Positions 19,948-32,101 of a stretch of DNA of 64,000 bases are shown one piece after another (position 1 is the stretch's first letter; every line of letters starts with the position of its first letter). The notes beneath the pieces were generated by a model. It was not told the DNA's origin. It did not search any database and saw nothing but the letters and a program-made list of their open reading frames with translations. Source of the DNA: Nilaparvata lugens (lineage: Eukaryota > Arthropoda > Insecta > Hemiptera > Delphacidae). The DNA is taken from positions 55,211,610-55,275,609 of the forward strand of contig NC_052505.1 of the NCBI RefSeq assembly GCF_014356525.2, written 5' to 3'. A program made the position numbers and the translations under genes.

Positions 19948-22315
19948 TAACCAATTATATTCGATGTTCTATTCTGTCAGAGTTATCTTTATTCCACCCT
20001 TATTCCACCATAATTCCACCACACCTCCACAATTTTTATGGGTTGACAATTTGGTTACCCATTCATCCAATTCCAATCAATTTCAATTAAAAACCGGTTT
20101 TAATGTCAAGTGCCAATTGAAGTTAACAATTTCTCTGAACAACGGTGACTCAATGTTCATTGTTGGCCTAGGAACGCTGATTCAAAGAGGCTGTCACAAG
20201 GTAGAACCGTTGACCTACAATGTAAACATTGGACTCCATTGTTATAGTTACAACTGTCGCCGCTAGATTGCGTAAGATTCCAATTGCAGAAATTAATCAA
20301 TTTTTCTCTAATATTTTTCTCACGGCTGTCGTTCGTTTACCCGCGTGAACATGGTTGCCGTTTCTATTGAGTTGTGGTAAACAATGGGTATTAGCTTAGG
20401 CGTGTTTGTCACTTTTCTTCTATCATGTAATTCGATACAATAAATTACCTTCCATCACAATAATTCAACCCATAGTCTTGAACAAATCATTTTCCTAGAT
20501 TATAGGCCTGCTTGTAAACCTTTCTATCAATCATAATAATATTATTCTATAGTCTCTATCGTCGTTTATTGGTTTTATTCACATTTGTATTGAAGTACAT
20601 TTATCACAACAAAAATTTTACTACTAAAATTCTTTCACCACTAAATCCTTACTTAAATAAATTCGAACGTTTCTTCTTCTCTTCTAGAACGTGGGCCTAT
20701 TCCAGGGAAGTTCAACCAGGGCTCGGTTTGAGTACTACCGCCTACTCAATTCAACGATAGCCCTTACCCCTTATGGTTTTCACTAACCAACTGCTCATCC
20801 CTTACCGCAACAGCAATTATACGTTCACGAATCAGATACAATAAATTTCGTAATATTTCCATTAAAAATATTCATAAACTATTCCACAAAATTCAATGAC
20901 AATTCAATATTATACAGTTGCAATTATTCCCAACACGACTTACAAGGTAACAATTTAACAATAACTAAACATCAATCCTCATCAATCTAATCTCAATTAT
21001 AAAATTACAATCAATTACTGCATCTCTGTATAGAAATTAATTTTTATACATCATAGTCACGTAATCAAAAACAATTCTTTCTAACACATTGAACTACAAT
21101 AATCACGAGATCATCAATATCATCATAACATAATACAACAGTTATTATTTCATAGTCTTGGACTCAATCGAATTAATCGTTATCAATCAAAACATCAAAT
21201 AACCATAAGCACTCGTTATCGAATTACTCTTCAAGTACAACATAAATCAATAATTCATCGAAATCATATTCTCATCGGAATCATAATTATTGAATCGCAA
21301 TTGAAGATACATTACAATAATTCGTCATTTCATAAAAATTATACACAGTAGTTGTCAGCAATCGATAATAGCATTAATTTCCGTAAGCAGCATATGAGTC
21401 AGCAACTCCATTTATCACTCATCATTTATCGCACCTTATTCATAATCACATGTAAATCAACAAAATAACGTAGCAGTTCTAATCTATAATCGTCTAGTAT
21501 TCATCAACATCATAATAACGTCATCGTCTTATCAATATTTGTTCATCTTCATACTAATCGTAAATCGTTTTTTTTTTTTTTGTAAACTAATTCCTTAATA
21601 GTTTGTTTGACGGATCTACCTTCATCTCATTTCGAAGCGATTAGCAAGCCATTGTGTATGCCTTGACATCTTATAACAATAGGCGGCTGTCCGTCTTCTT
21701 TCCTTCATTTCATTTCGCTTGTGAATAGTGTATTGATCTATCACACTCATTCATTCTCGATAATAATATTATGAAATTTAATATTATTCATGGTCTTTTT
21801 TTTTTCATCTCGATACAATAGCTTCTTACTCGAAATTCCTTTCCTATTTCGTTCTACTCCAATTATCACGTAATTATACTCCATTCAATCGTTACATCAA
21901 ATACGTTACATTCATTAATTTTCTCGTACGAATTCATTCAACACTCTTTCCTTAAATACGGTTTTCCTACACTAATTTTCGAACGCAGTTTTCTGACATG
22001 CTCGGGTCATAATTTTCTCTCGTTTTCCAAATATCGTTCGCCTACCCTAATTTTGAACGCAGTTTTATGACATGCTCGGGTCATATTCTCCTTATTCCCT
22101 ATACTCTAGGTGATTGTGCGTGCTCTCGATCGCAGAGGATATGGTGATCTCTGCTCCAGATTTACACGCTCGGTTGGTTCAAAAGTGAGGTCCCGTGAAT
22201 CGTCATCAAAAACGTTATCTGGTGAAGAGGGCTCCATCACTTCCACGTTTCCTTCTTCTGATCCCATCTCGTCATTGTTGTCGACGCAATTTCGTGATTC
22301 CTCAACATATTCATC
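19948..22315 (-). other. Intergenic region between pol and env
   Basis: About 2.3 kb of AT-rich, non-coding sequence with many ATCAAT/AATCAT repeats and a T12 run near 21570. It is long for an errantivirus pol-env spacer. It would be removed when the env mRNA is spliced. I see no gene in it. Confidence 0.55.
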
Positions 22316-25300
22316 TTAGTTGCTATCTGGCTGTTGATAAGGTTCTTCTTCTCCATCTGTTTCATTCATGTATTCGTCATTGTCCATTATATCGTTCTCG
22401 ACCTCCTTGTCTGCTTTTGAGTCATTGGTACTTTGTTTCTCCTTGTTACTAGATTTCAGCCTATTTACGTGCACTACGACTTGTCTCCCATCTGGTAGTT
22501 GTAATGCATAGTTCACTATCGATAACTTTTTAACAATGATAAATGGTCCATTCCAGGGTTGGTGGAATTTGGTCGTCTCTCCCGGTTTGACAGCAGGGTT
22601 GTATAGATAGACTGATTCTCCAACTGCAAATTCTCTCAGCTTTCTCCCTTTATTGATTATCTTGGATCTTTTCTCAGCAGATTGCACGTATTTTCCGTGG
22701 GTTGTTCTGTAGGCTTGTGACAATTTATTCCACAGTTTGATTAGATGGTCGCCCACGGCCGTCTCCTGGACTTCCCTTGGGATTACACAGGTCCCTGGAA
22801 ATATCATCTCTCTTCCGTGTAGCAGATAATAAGGGGAGTATCCAGTCGATGCATGAGGGATAGATCTATAGGCGGCTAATACATACGGTAGTCATTTATC
22901 CCAGTCAGCTCCATCCCTCTGCACATAGTGTGCAATTGATTCATTCAGTGTCCTATGCAAGTGCTCCAATCTACCATTTCCTTCGGGATGGTATGCTGTC
23001 TTCCTCAACTTCTTAACTTCTCATAGTTTACACACCTCGGTGAACAGTTGGGAAAGAAAGTTGCGGCCTTGATCGCTAAGAAGTCGTCCTGGTACGCCAT
23101 GTCGGGTGATAACGTGGGTAACAAACACACGTGCGATCGTCTCTGCTGTCTGGTCGCGAACTGGCACGGCCTCTGTGTAGCGGGTGAAATGATCAATGAA
23201 ACTAACGTAGTATCTATTGCCAGCTTGTGTTACAGGCAATGGACCGACTACATCGACACTTATCAGTTCAAACGGATATCCAGGTTCCTCTGCAGTTTGT
23301 AAGGGTGCTTTTGACATGATGGGTGTTTTCCTTCGAGCACACTCATGACATCTCATTACGAAATTTTTTACATCTTCGTCTATACGTGGCCAATAGTAAT
23401 GTTGTTTTATCAAGCGGCTTGTTCGTTCTCGTCCTGGATGGCCCGCCCATGGCACGCTGTGGTTGAGCTCGATTATATTCATTCGCATAGATTGGGGTAT
23501 AGCTAATTTCCACTGTCTGTTCTCTTCTATATTTTTAGTCCACCAGATTATTCCGTTTTCGCATTGACCCTCTCCGGTTTGTAGAATCTTATTACACCAA
23601 TCATCCCCTTTTTGTTCTTTGACTATTTCTTCCTCTGATAATTCACAGTTTTCAATCGTCATTACAGCTCGACTAAGAGCATCACAATTTACATGTTTCT
23701 TCCCAGGTCGATGCACCACACTGTACTCGTATTCGGATAATCTTAAGGCCCACTGTGTCAACCGTGAAGAAGGATCTCTCAAACTCAGCATCCATTTTAG
23801 GGCTGCATGGTCAGTGATAAGAGTAAACTTTCTTCCCAGGAGATAACATCTGAACTGGGTGGTTACTGCCCATATTATGGCTAAGAGCTCTCGTTCAGTT
23901 GTCGAATAGTTCCTTTTGGCTGTATTTAATTGTCTACTTGCATAGGCGATAGGTCGTTCCTCTCCATCGAAGTCTTGTGATAGTATTGCACCAACAGCCA
24001 CCCCTGATGCATCGGTTGCTAATGTGAATGGTTTTGTAAAATCAGGAAAGGCTAGCACTCGGTCTGAACATAGGGTCTGTTTCAAGCTGTTGAATGCCTG
24101 TTCTTGTATAACTCCCCAATCGAATTTCACTTCCTTCTTTGTTAATTGAGTCATTGGTCGTGCTATTTCCGCAAGGTCTGGTACAAATCTCCTGTAGTAG
24201 CCAGCTAGACCTAGAAATCCTCTCACTTCTTTCACGGTTTTTGGAGATGGGAATTTTGCTACTGCTTCTATTTTCGACGGGTCAGGTTTCACTCCTTCTG
24301 CTGATACTACATGTCCCAAATATTGTACTTCCTCCTTTCCAAAATGACATTTTTCTAAATTGGCTTTCAAGTTTACATTCTCCAAAATTCCAAGTACTTG
24401 GTCTATCCGTTGGCATGCTCTTGAATTGATCTACTGGCTATCACTACGTCATCTAAATATACGAAACATCCAGTACCTTTTACGGAGGCAAGAATATTGT
24501 CCATTAGTCTCTGAAACGTTGCTGGTGCTCCACATAGCCCGAATGCCATACGTTGGTATTCAAAATGCCCGCCTACCGTTGTGAACGCCGTCTTTTCTTG
24601 ATCTTCCTTAGCAATTTTAATCTGGTGGTATCCAGCAGTCAAATCGAGTGTAGAGAAATAACAGCAGTTTCCCAGATGTTCTAAAGTTTCGTTGATTAGA
24701 GGCAATGGATAGGCATCTGTTTTCGTAACTTCATTAAGGGCACAAAAATCAGTACAAAAACGGTATTTTATTGTTCCGTCAGTGGATTTTTTCTTGACTA
24801 AAACAACTGGCGCACTATACGGACTCATAGATGGTACGATTACTCCCTTGTTAAGCATATCCGAAAGGTGTTCCTCTACTACTGGTCTTAAATGAAAGGG
24901 GACTCTGTACGGTCTTTTCCTGATGGGTCTGTCGTCTGTGGTTGGAATCTTATGTTCTACAGGAACATTACAACCCTCCGCATCTGGTTCACCAAACACT
25001 GCCCAATATTTCATTAGAACAGGCTCCAGGATTGCTCTCTCTCTTCCTGGAAGGTGAGCTATTTTTTCTTTTATCTTCTGACGAATCTCTTGGCTATCAC
25101 TTTCATCCTGTGATATGGTTGCTATAAATGGTCCAATATTTTCATGATCCAATAATTCACCGGTTCCAATTACTGTCTTCTTCTGTAATTTTATAGCGTT
25201 CTCTGTCACGTTAACTATGGAAGTGGTTACACATCCTTTCTTAGGTATGACTAGAGCTCTGCTAACATAGAAACCCGGTATCTGATGGTGAGGTTCAATT

Positions 25301-25854
25301 AATATCGGATTACCGTGTAAATCCCCATCAATTGACAATTTGATCAACAACTCCGACTGTGGTGGTATCACCAAGAATTCGGAATTCCTCAATTCATAAG
25401 TGAATTCGTCATAAACATGGTTTTTTGAAACTGTACCATGCGCGGTGACGTCACAGTTTGAAGCTCTCCCTATGCAGGCTACAGAGGGAATTTCATTTCG
25501 GCCGCATTTCCGTGGTGACTGGGAATTTCCCTGCGGGTGGGAAATTTTCATAGGTTGCGGAACATTTGATGTCGGCTGTTGGTTAATCTGGATGCGCGCG
25601 CAAGGCTGACCCTCCTCCTCCTTCATCTCAACTCGTCTTGTTACATTCTTGTTCTCCTCCTTCTTCTTCTTGTCGGCCTCTCTGCTTGGTGTGGTATTTC
25701 GTTTCTCGCTATCAATTCTATCTCCTTGTGCTCCGTCGTTTGTACGCTCCACTCCCTGGTCACTGTTATCATTGTCTATTGGTCTCTCTTTCTTCTCTCT
25801 ATCCATTCCACTTCGTTCCACGATATGCACTGCGCTGACTTGCGATCCTTGTCA
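22316..25854 (-). pseudogene. pol: Pol: RT, RNase H, integrase
   Basis: After an acidic/basic linker (25830-25400), RT carries VVLVKKKSTDGTIKYRFCTD, DLTAGYHQIKI, AFGLCGAPATFQRLMDN and the FVYLDDVVIAS box. A shift between 24403 and 24385 breaks it. RNase H follows (FTLATDASGVAVGAIL, STTERELLAIIWAV, LITDHAALKWM). The integrase zinc part has HPGRERTSRLIKQHYYWPR...CHECARRK; its core has Asp in SVDVVGPL and LLSDQGRNF and a Glu in NGRLEHLHRTL. Stops lie at 23021-23023 and near 22890; the C-terminal chromo-like end (YNPAVKPGETTKFHQPWNGP) is at 22807-22450. A TGA at 25852-25854 separates it from protease in the same frame. Confidence 0.92.
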
Positions 25855-26252
25855 CTTATCGCCTATTCCATTATACTCATCTTCTTCTGGTGCGACTCCA
25901 CAACATGTTATTCGTTTTCTTTTCACGTCTATCACTGCTTCAACTCTGTCTAGGAAATCAGCTCCTAAAATGCCGTCAGCTTGTATTGCGATTCCAGCTA
26001 TAGAGAAAGGGTGAACAAAATTCAAGTGTGCTATCCGACAATTTAAATATTGTATGCCGAATACCCCCAGTGTAGCGCCGGTCACTCCCCGTGATCTTGA
26101 GTGTTTTTTCGATAAATCCACGCCTTCTATAGGATACTTCAGGATGGATATCTCGGCTCCGGTGTCCACTAGCAGGGTTCTCGTCTCTCCCTCTATGCGT
26201 AGTCTGACGTAGATGTTGTTCGTCTTGCCTGCTGCAATACAAGGTATCCAAT
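25852..26252 (-). pseudogene. pro: Aspartic protease (pro)
   Basis: Retroviral-type protease with active site LLVDTGAEISIL and the second signature DGILGADFLDRVEAVIDV. It shares a frame with pol but is separated from it by a TGA at 25852-25854. The nucleocapsid frame upstream is offset by one base. Confidence 0.88.
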
Positions 26253-26627
26253 CTACTGGTCCATTTTGGGTCTGGCCGGCATCTGGACCTCTGATACCTG
26301 GCCGTTCCCATTTGGGTGGTTTCGGATATTATCATTTTTTGCTCCCTGTCCACGAGTCGGGCAGTTGAATGAGAGGTGATCGGGCGCCCCGCACGAGAAA
26401 CAAAATTTCGGCCTTGCTTGTCCTCCATCTCGACGTCCACCTCTCGATGTTCGGTTCGGCTCACTCGGATTCGTTCTCTTTCTCCTTGTGGCGCACTCTC
26501 TCCCATAATGACCGAACCCTCCGCACTCGTAGCAGGTGTCTTTCTGGTTGCCTCGTTTCGGAGTAGACTCGTCTCTACGTTCAACTTTTCGACCTTGTAT
26601 TAAATTGACATTGACATCATTTTTCAT
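26253..26627 (-). pseudogene. Nucleocapsid with two CCHC zinc knuckles
   Basis: Two retroviral zinc knuckles, CYECGGFGHYGREC and CFSCGAPDHLSFNC, in an Arg/Gly-rich context. The ATG at 26627-26625 overlaps the capsid stop TGA (26626-26624), and the protease frame downstream is shifted again. Both shifts go in the -1 direction. Whether they were programmed frameshifts or are decay cannot be told from one copy. Confidence 0.83.
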
Positions 26628-27373
26628 ATATATTCAGTCACTATTGGGAGAATATTATTACTGGAGTTAATTGAGGGTTGTGCCTCTGTCGTTCGCTCTG
26701 CTATTCCGATCGCCTCCTCCAAGTCCTTGGGTGGGAATACTTGTAGCGTGGTCGCTGCTGGGCCCTTGATCCCTCGTACGAAGGCAGCCAGGAGAGTGCG
26801 TTGCAGCTGGGCACGCGTCCACTCAGCCTCTTGTCGGTTGCTAGGAGCTGGCATCGCCTTCAATCCCATTTCTCGGCATCTATCAGCAAATGCACGTGCG
26901 CTCTCTCCTACATTTTGCTGTACCGTACTCAGTGATAACAGCCAGCGTTCGGGGTCAATGGATCTTTCAAATCTTTGGAGAAGTAGCTTCCTAAAATCTT
27001 CAAAAGTTGTTGATTCGAGTGTAAGCTCTGGGTGGGCTTCAATACATGATGCAGCCGCTCCCATCAATTTCAAACGACAAATCAATTTTTTGTCTTGATC
27101 GTCCCAACTTCCCGTTTGAGCTACGAGGTCGATGTTTCGTAGAAACTCTCGTACATTTTGGGTGCTTGATTCACCTGAGAAATTTTTAATGAGTGATTGT
27201 AATCCTAAATCTTTTCGCTTCGCCACCTGCCTAGTGTTACTGCTACTTCCGGAAGCCTGATTTCCGGCAGCGTCCCGGTTGATTTGTTCTGCCAATTCCC
27301 TGTTCTGTTGTCTTAATCTTGCTAGCTCCTCCCTCTCCGTGGTCATCTCATTCTGATCTTCCGCATCTGACAT
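26624..27373 (-). CDS. gag: Gag capsid-like protein
   Basis: Start ATG 27373-27371; 249 residues. A short coiled coil (REELARLRQQNRELAEQI) precedes a Ty3/Gypsy Gag capsid domain with FSGESSTQNVREFLRNIDL, KLICRLKLMGAAASCIEAHP, DFRKLLLQRFERSIDPERWL, and ARAFADRCREMGLKAMPAP. It is intact but ends before the zinc knuckles, which lie in the next frame. Confidence 0.88.
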   Translation of the reverse strand: MSDAEDQNEMTTEREELARLRQQNRELAEQINRDAAGNQASGSSSNTRQVAKRKDLGLQSLIKNFSGESSTQNVREFLRNIDLVAQTGSWDDQDKKLICRLKLMGAAASCIEAHPELTLESTTFEDFRKLLLQRFERSIDPERWLLSLSTVQQNVGESARAFADRCREMGLKAMPAPSNRQEAEWTRAQLQRTLLAAFVRGIKGPAATTLQVFPPKDLEEAIGIAERTTEAQPSINSSNNILPIVTEYI

Positions 27374-27677
27374 GATTGTGGATAGGTGGTAACTATTCTC
27401 TATATCTATCCACTCCGAATTAAAGGGTGAATTTGAAGGGTCACTTGAATTGAATCAGAGTTAATTAACTCGAATTAATTCTCTTAAATCAATCAATCAA
27501 TCAAATAGTCAAAAATTCCTAGCAGTGCATCAATCATTTCAATAAGCATTGAGAACACATCGTGTGCGTAATGGTTGAAACTTGGCATAAGGTCAACTAT
27601 GATTGATACAAGCTCTACAATGAATTCGGCGACATTGTATGATAATAATCTACGACCATTAGGCATTTTTGCAGCCT
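27374..27677 (-). other. Gag leader
   Basis: Non-coding 5' leader between the primer-binding site and the gag ATG. I see no gene. Confidence 0.6.
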
Positions 27678-27696
27678 AATCCCACCGCTGCCACCA
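27678..27696 (-). promoter_or_regulatory. tRNA primer-binding site
   Basis: On the minus strand TGGTGGCAGCGGTGGGATT begins 5 bases after the LTR's terminal CA. The sequence resembles the 3' end complement of a long-arm tRNA (leucine or serine type). The exact tRNA would need a match to the host's set. Confidence 0.62.
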
Positions 27697-27701
27697 AATA
27701 A

Positions 27702-29602
27702 TGTAACTGAACTGGCGGGTAGATCTGGTAGCGGGCCCAACCAGTTCGGACATAAACTTAAACCTAGTTAAGAGGTCGGCCCAGTCCTGCCTATACGACC
27801 CTGGAAGAGGCCCTCTGAGTTCAAGTGGGTTGAAATCTCAACCCCAATGGGAAAGAGGCACAAACTCATCCAGGAGACGCAGACCACAGCAGAACTGTTC
27901 GACTCTCCCTCTTATCTATTTAACATGCCTTAACTAAGTGAGAACAAGGCGACTGGAGAAACAACGACTGTTGAAATGAAATAGATTTAATTTACGAAAT
28001 AAATTGATTAGATCAATATTATGTATCCCTCACTAGTTCGCAAGAATGTCCAATTAGTTGTTAACGTTGAAACATAAAATTCTTCTCAACTCACATTAAA
28101 TTCGAATTTTAATACTACACCAAATTAATGCCTTAGACATCGGCTTAAAAAGTAACAAAGGTACATGCATTTAAATACTCTGTACATCATAAAAATATGC
28201 AACTGTCGTCAGGATGATTGTTAACAAAATTATAACTGTCTTCTCGATAATGGTACAATTGAATAAAATGGACAAATTTATTATAAGTGTTCCTCAATAG
28301 TAGGCGAGAGTATCCAATTAGCTGTTAATGTTGGAATATAAAAACCCTTCGCCACTCTCGTCCAAATCGAATTCTAATAAAATTTTATTTTAATGATGTA
28401 ATGTGCTTTTTTGGCGAAATAAATTCAATTCAATTCAATTCAATAATGAAACACTAACATTTCAATTAAATAACATTCAGAGTAATTATCAACTTGGTCA
28501 ATTAAACAATATTGAATAATAATAGCACAGTACAACCTATCTCTTACTCCAGCCGCCAAATAGACTAAGATAAAAATAATTCTCGACAATTTCAAAGGGG
28601 AGGTTCGGTCAAATATTAATCAATTATAGTGGCCAGAATAGATTCACTCACCCGTGATAATAATTCCGAGGGTCACTTTCATTAGGATCCAAAACCGCAT
28701 CTTGGCTTCTGGATTCAGGTTAGAGTCACACAAATACGTTGTTCCCGCGAATTAATTTATTGTTCTCACGGAAAATAATCACACGAATAAGTTCCACAAA
28801 ATATATCAGAAAACTACAGGCGAACTTTATCGTTCATACTTCAGGAATAAGTTCAACAAATTAGACTATAACGAAAAACTGGAACCAATCCTTATTGTCC
28901 GTATCGCTCGAATAATTTCAACAATATTATAACGAAACACAAAGAAAGATTCTATCGTTCATATCTCACGAATTGTTCAACATAACACAACGAGTACAAC
29001 GAGTTAATTCGACATCAACTAAACACTAAAGACACATTTTATCGCTCATAGCACGCGAATAATTACAACAAATATAACGAATCAATTGAACTTGATTTTT
29101 ATCGTTCGAATCACAAAATAAATTTAACAATATATAACAATTAAAACTTATTTCACCGCAGTGCGTCTCGCGTTCGAGAGTGACCGTTCGCTCAGGAGTC
29201 CATCGCTGACTGACTCGAGGGCTGTCCATGGACATTACCCTAGCCTAAAACGCTTGGGAAACTCACCTTTTTCTCACGGCAGAGAATGAGTGAGAGCTCA
29301 AAATTGGATGGAGAAAGAGATAGTTCCTCGTGGAAAACTGTCACCAGATTGCAGTTTTTTCTCCACGAGGCAGAAGAATACGCTGTACTGTGCACAATTC
29401 TTATATTCTAAAACGCAATAATCTATTTCTCACACTAGAGAAAATTGAAATACCCTTACGTCTAGAAAAAAAAATGAACATTAGAAAATTCAGTCCGATC
29501 ACGCCATCGAGTCCAAAGTTCAATGATTTTAGATTGGCGTATCATGAGAAATAAAAAAAATTAAATTAATTCACCTCCTCTCAATAATTCTACCCATTTA
29601 CA
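27702..29602 (-). repeat. 5' LTR of the errantivirus-like element
   Basis: 1901 bases with the same ends as 16207-18038. The extra 69 bases are a short retroposon-like insertion near 28378-28450. On the element's strand it runs TGTAAATGGG...CAGTTACA. Confidence 0.93.
28376..28450 (+). mobile_element. Short retroposon tail inserted in one LTR
   Basis: About 69 bases ending in (AATTC)n, present in this LTR and absent at the matching site (about 16890) in the other. TAATAAAA on the left and TAATGAAA on the right look like an 8-base target duplication with one mismatch. The tail resembles the 3' end of an RTE-type LINE or SINE, 5' truncated. Confidence 0.65.
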
Positions 29603-29608
29603 TTCTAC

Positions 29609-29868
29609 CCAGAGAATACAGGCTCAAAGGTGTGAGTTCACATGCAATTTGAAATCACATTTCCTCCAAAAACGTTGATCCAGACATTGAAAGTGTACTT
29701 GAACACTCAAAACCTTGTGTTTTTGAGATAATAAGAGAGCACACTGCACGTTTCAAAGGAAATTTGTAATGGTTTCCAGTTTTAAATGTATTATTGTATA
29801 AAATGGTAGTTTTAGAATCAGAGGAATCCAAAGCTGTTTCATCCATTGTGAACCTACATAGCTATTCC
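29609..29868 (+). repeat. 260-bp flanking duplication, right copy (PolB N-terminal fragment)
   Basis: Second copy of 15945-16204, including the PolB-like frame and the same TGA. It is followed at once by the 3' end of LINE D. The original PolB presumably continued from here to 36.7 kb before LINE D inserted. Confidence 0.9.
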
Positions 29869-30378
29869 GTGATAAAAAAAAATTTCAAATTTATTCAAGT
29901 AAGTTATAATACATTCTGGTTCATACATGAATCTACAATAAATTACAGTACAACAGCCAATTATGCAACAAATTTCACATATTATGAAAACTTATTAATT
30001 ACAATGAAGATTGAATGCAACATTAGAATATTGATAATATAGTATTGTAATATAACTACATAAATCAGCGGTGTTTCAACAATGAATAAATGATAATTTC
30101 AATGAATAAATATACACCCCACTATATATTATATGTGTTGGGGTATAAGTAATTAGTTGCTTATTGCGTGTAATAATTACTATTTACAAACTTCATTCAC
30201 TGATATGGGATTAAAGTTTTTTATAATAAAATTAGTAAAAATGTATAATACAAACAAACAAAATTATGGGATTAGTAAATAAATATTAATGTTCTATTAA
30301 GGATAATAATAAGAAAGGTTTTTTTTAGAAAAATTAAAAACAGTAAAGAGTGGAATGAAGAATAAATAGTTTCAATAT
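29869..30378 (-). other. 3' UTR of LINE D
   Basis: AT-rich, no coding frame. An AATAAA on the minus strand lies about 20 bases from the left edge. The plus-strand frame at 29794-30042 crosses from the PolB fragment into this UTR and is not a gene. Confidence 0.55.
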
Positions 30379-32101
30379 TTACAGTCTAACTAAATTTTCA
30401 CAATTTTCCACTCCAATATCAACCAACCAGGGAAATAAACTTTCCTTGAACCTGTGTTTATTGAATTCTTCCCTTATGTAACTTGGTATTGAATTATAAA
30501 TTTTTGGTCCCAAATATGTGTAGTTTCTTTGCCCAAATGTAGTGTTCATCCTTGGTACTATTGAATACGTGTTTCTCTGCCTTGTTTGATGGTTATGATC
30601 TGCCAGTCTTATGTGTTCGTTGTTTCTCCTCATTCGCGTGATGATAGCCTGGATGTAGAGTTGTCTTACACTCAGTACTTTACTGTCCTTGAAAAGAATG
30701 TTCGTGGGGAATTGATTCTCCTTGAAACCTATTATTTTTAGTATTCGTTTTTGAAGTTTATAGAGAGGTTCAACATGTGTAAAATTCATATAATTATGAT
30801 AATTATAACGTATCTTAAAATTGATTGCACTAAAGAAAAATAAACAGTTTTTAATGTCTCATAGTTGAGGATTTTATGGAGTTGATAGAATTTGTAGAGA
30901 AGCTTCCTGACTCGGGTAATTGATAGATTAATGTGCTTGTCCCATTTGAATTTGTTGTCCACTATTGTTCCTAAATATTTTATTTCATTGACTTGTTGAA
31001 TTGAAGGGCAATCACACGGGTTGTTGGTGCTTCCACAGTGATGCAGGATTATTGAAGAATCCGGTGGTCTCGCTCGTTCTGTCAGAGAAAAGGCTAAGAA
31101 TTTCGTTTTTGTTGCATTTACTGTAAGCAAATTTTCTCTTAACCATTTATCGACTTCCATCAATTCTTCCTGTGCCAGATTAAAAACTTCCTCCCAGGTG
31201 TTTCCTTCAAATAGTATACATAGTATATTACTCTTCCTCTTATCTTAATCGAACATAGCTCATTTGCGTATGCCAAATACAGAATTGGCCCAAGAACTGT
31301 TCCTTGGGGAATCAACTTTGACTTTAACTTTGACTTTTTGACGCCGGTCACAGAGGTATGATCTAAACCATGCTAGAGGAACTCCTCTAATTCCCATGGC
31401 TTCTAATTTCTTCAGCAGCAAACTGTGATTAACAGTGTCAAAAGCTTTTGCTAGGTGCAGGAACACTGCTGCACATTTTTTGTTATTTTCTAGCTTATCT
31501 GTGACAAAATTTGACAATTCTAATACCGCATCTTCTGTACTCCTCCCCTCACGAAAACCAAATTGATTCCTAGATAGTAAGTTGTTTTTTCCATTTAATT
31601 CACAAGACGTTTCTTTACCAGTTTTTCCAAAATCTTAGAAATATTGCTTATAAGTGAAATAGGCCTGTAATTGGTGGCATTTGTTTTGTCGCCTCCTTTA
31701 TGTAATGGTCTAACACATGTCTCTTTCCTAGCTTTTGGAAAAATTCCTTTTGACAGACTTGAATTAAATATGTGAATTTATGGTTTTACAATTACATTTT
31801 TCATCGACTTCAATGTTCTATTATTGATTCCATCAAGTCCTGGAGCACTGTCATTTCGCAAACTACTAACAGCTTCAAGAAGCTCATCTTCAGTTACTGG
31901 GTGAAAGTAGATGTGGTGTAGAGTTCTTGTAACAGGTTTATATTGGGATATGATTTGGTCTAGTGGTTTTCTCGAGGAATCTATTATTGTCTCCGCCATT
32001 TCTTCACCTACATTTGTGAAAAAGTTATTTATGTGGTTGAGCACAGTTTCTGGATTTTCCTTTAGATTGAAAATCCTATCATCTATTTTAATAGCATTCA
32101 A
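30379..32101 (-). pseudogene. LINE D ORF2, reverse transcriptase
   Basis: RT blocks appear in order across several frames: LLEAVSSLRNDSAPGLDGIN, TNYRPISLISNISKILEKLV, FLHLAKAFDTVNHSLLLKKL, and PQGTVLGPILYLAYANELCS. Where the catalytic YADD should follow, the sequence reads VIYYVYYLKE, so a short deletion has removed the aspartates. KTKFLAF and EIKYLGTIVDNKFKWDKHIN follow, then the terminal domain (QRNTYSIVPRMNTTFGQRNY). A tandem AAAGTCAAAGTTAAAGTC duplication lies near 31318-31340. A TAA at 32102-32104 separates it from the endonuclease in the same frame. Confidence 0.88.

Larger units (their letters stand above)
16207..29602 (-). mobile_element. Env-bearing Ty3/Gypsy element (errantivirus-like), 13.4 kb
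   Basis: Two long LTRs (16207-18038 and 27702-29602) flank gag, nucleocapsid, protease, RT/RNase H, integrase and env in the standard order on the minus strand. The primer-binding site is at 27678-27696 and a polypurine tract lies next to 18038. Every coding region except part of gag carries stops or shifts, so the copy cannot be active. LTRs differ by roughly one to two bases per hundred where I compared them, which points to a fairly recent insertion. The flanking bases (TTCCAT / TTCTAC) are not a clean target duplication. Confidence 0.93.

Noticed and set aside
22110..24584. Plus-strand open frames across the pol gene
   Set aside because: They are antisense to well-conserved RT, RNase H and integrase domains.
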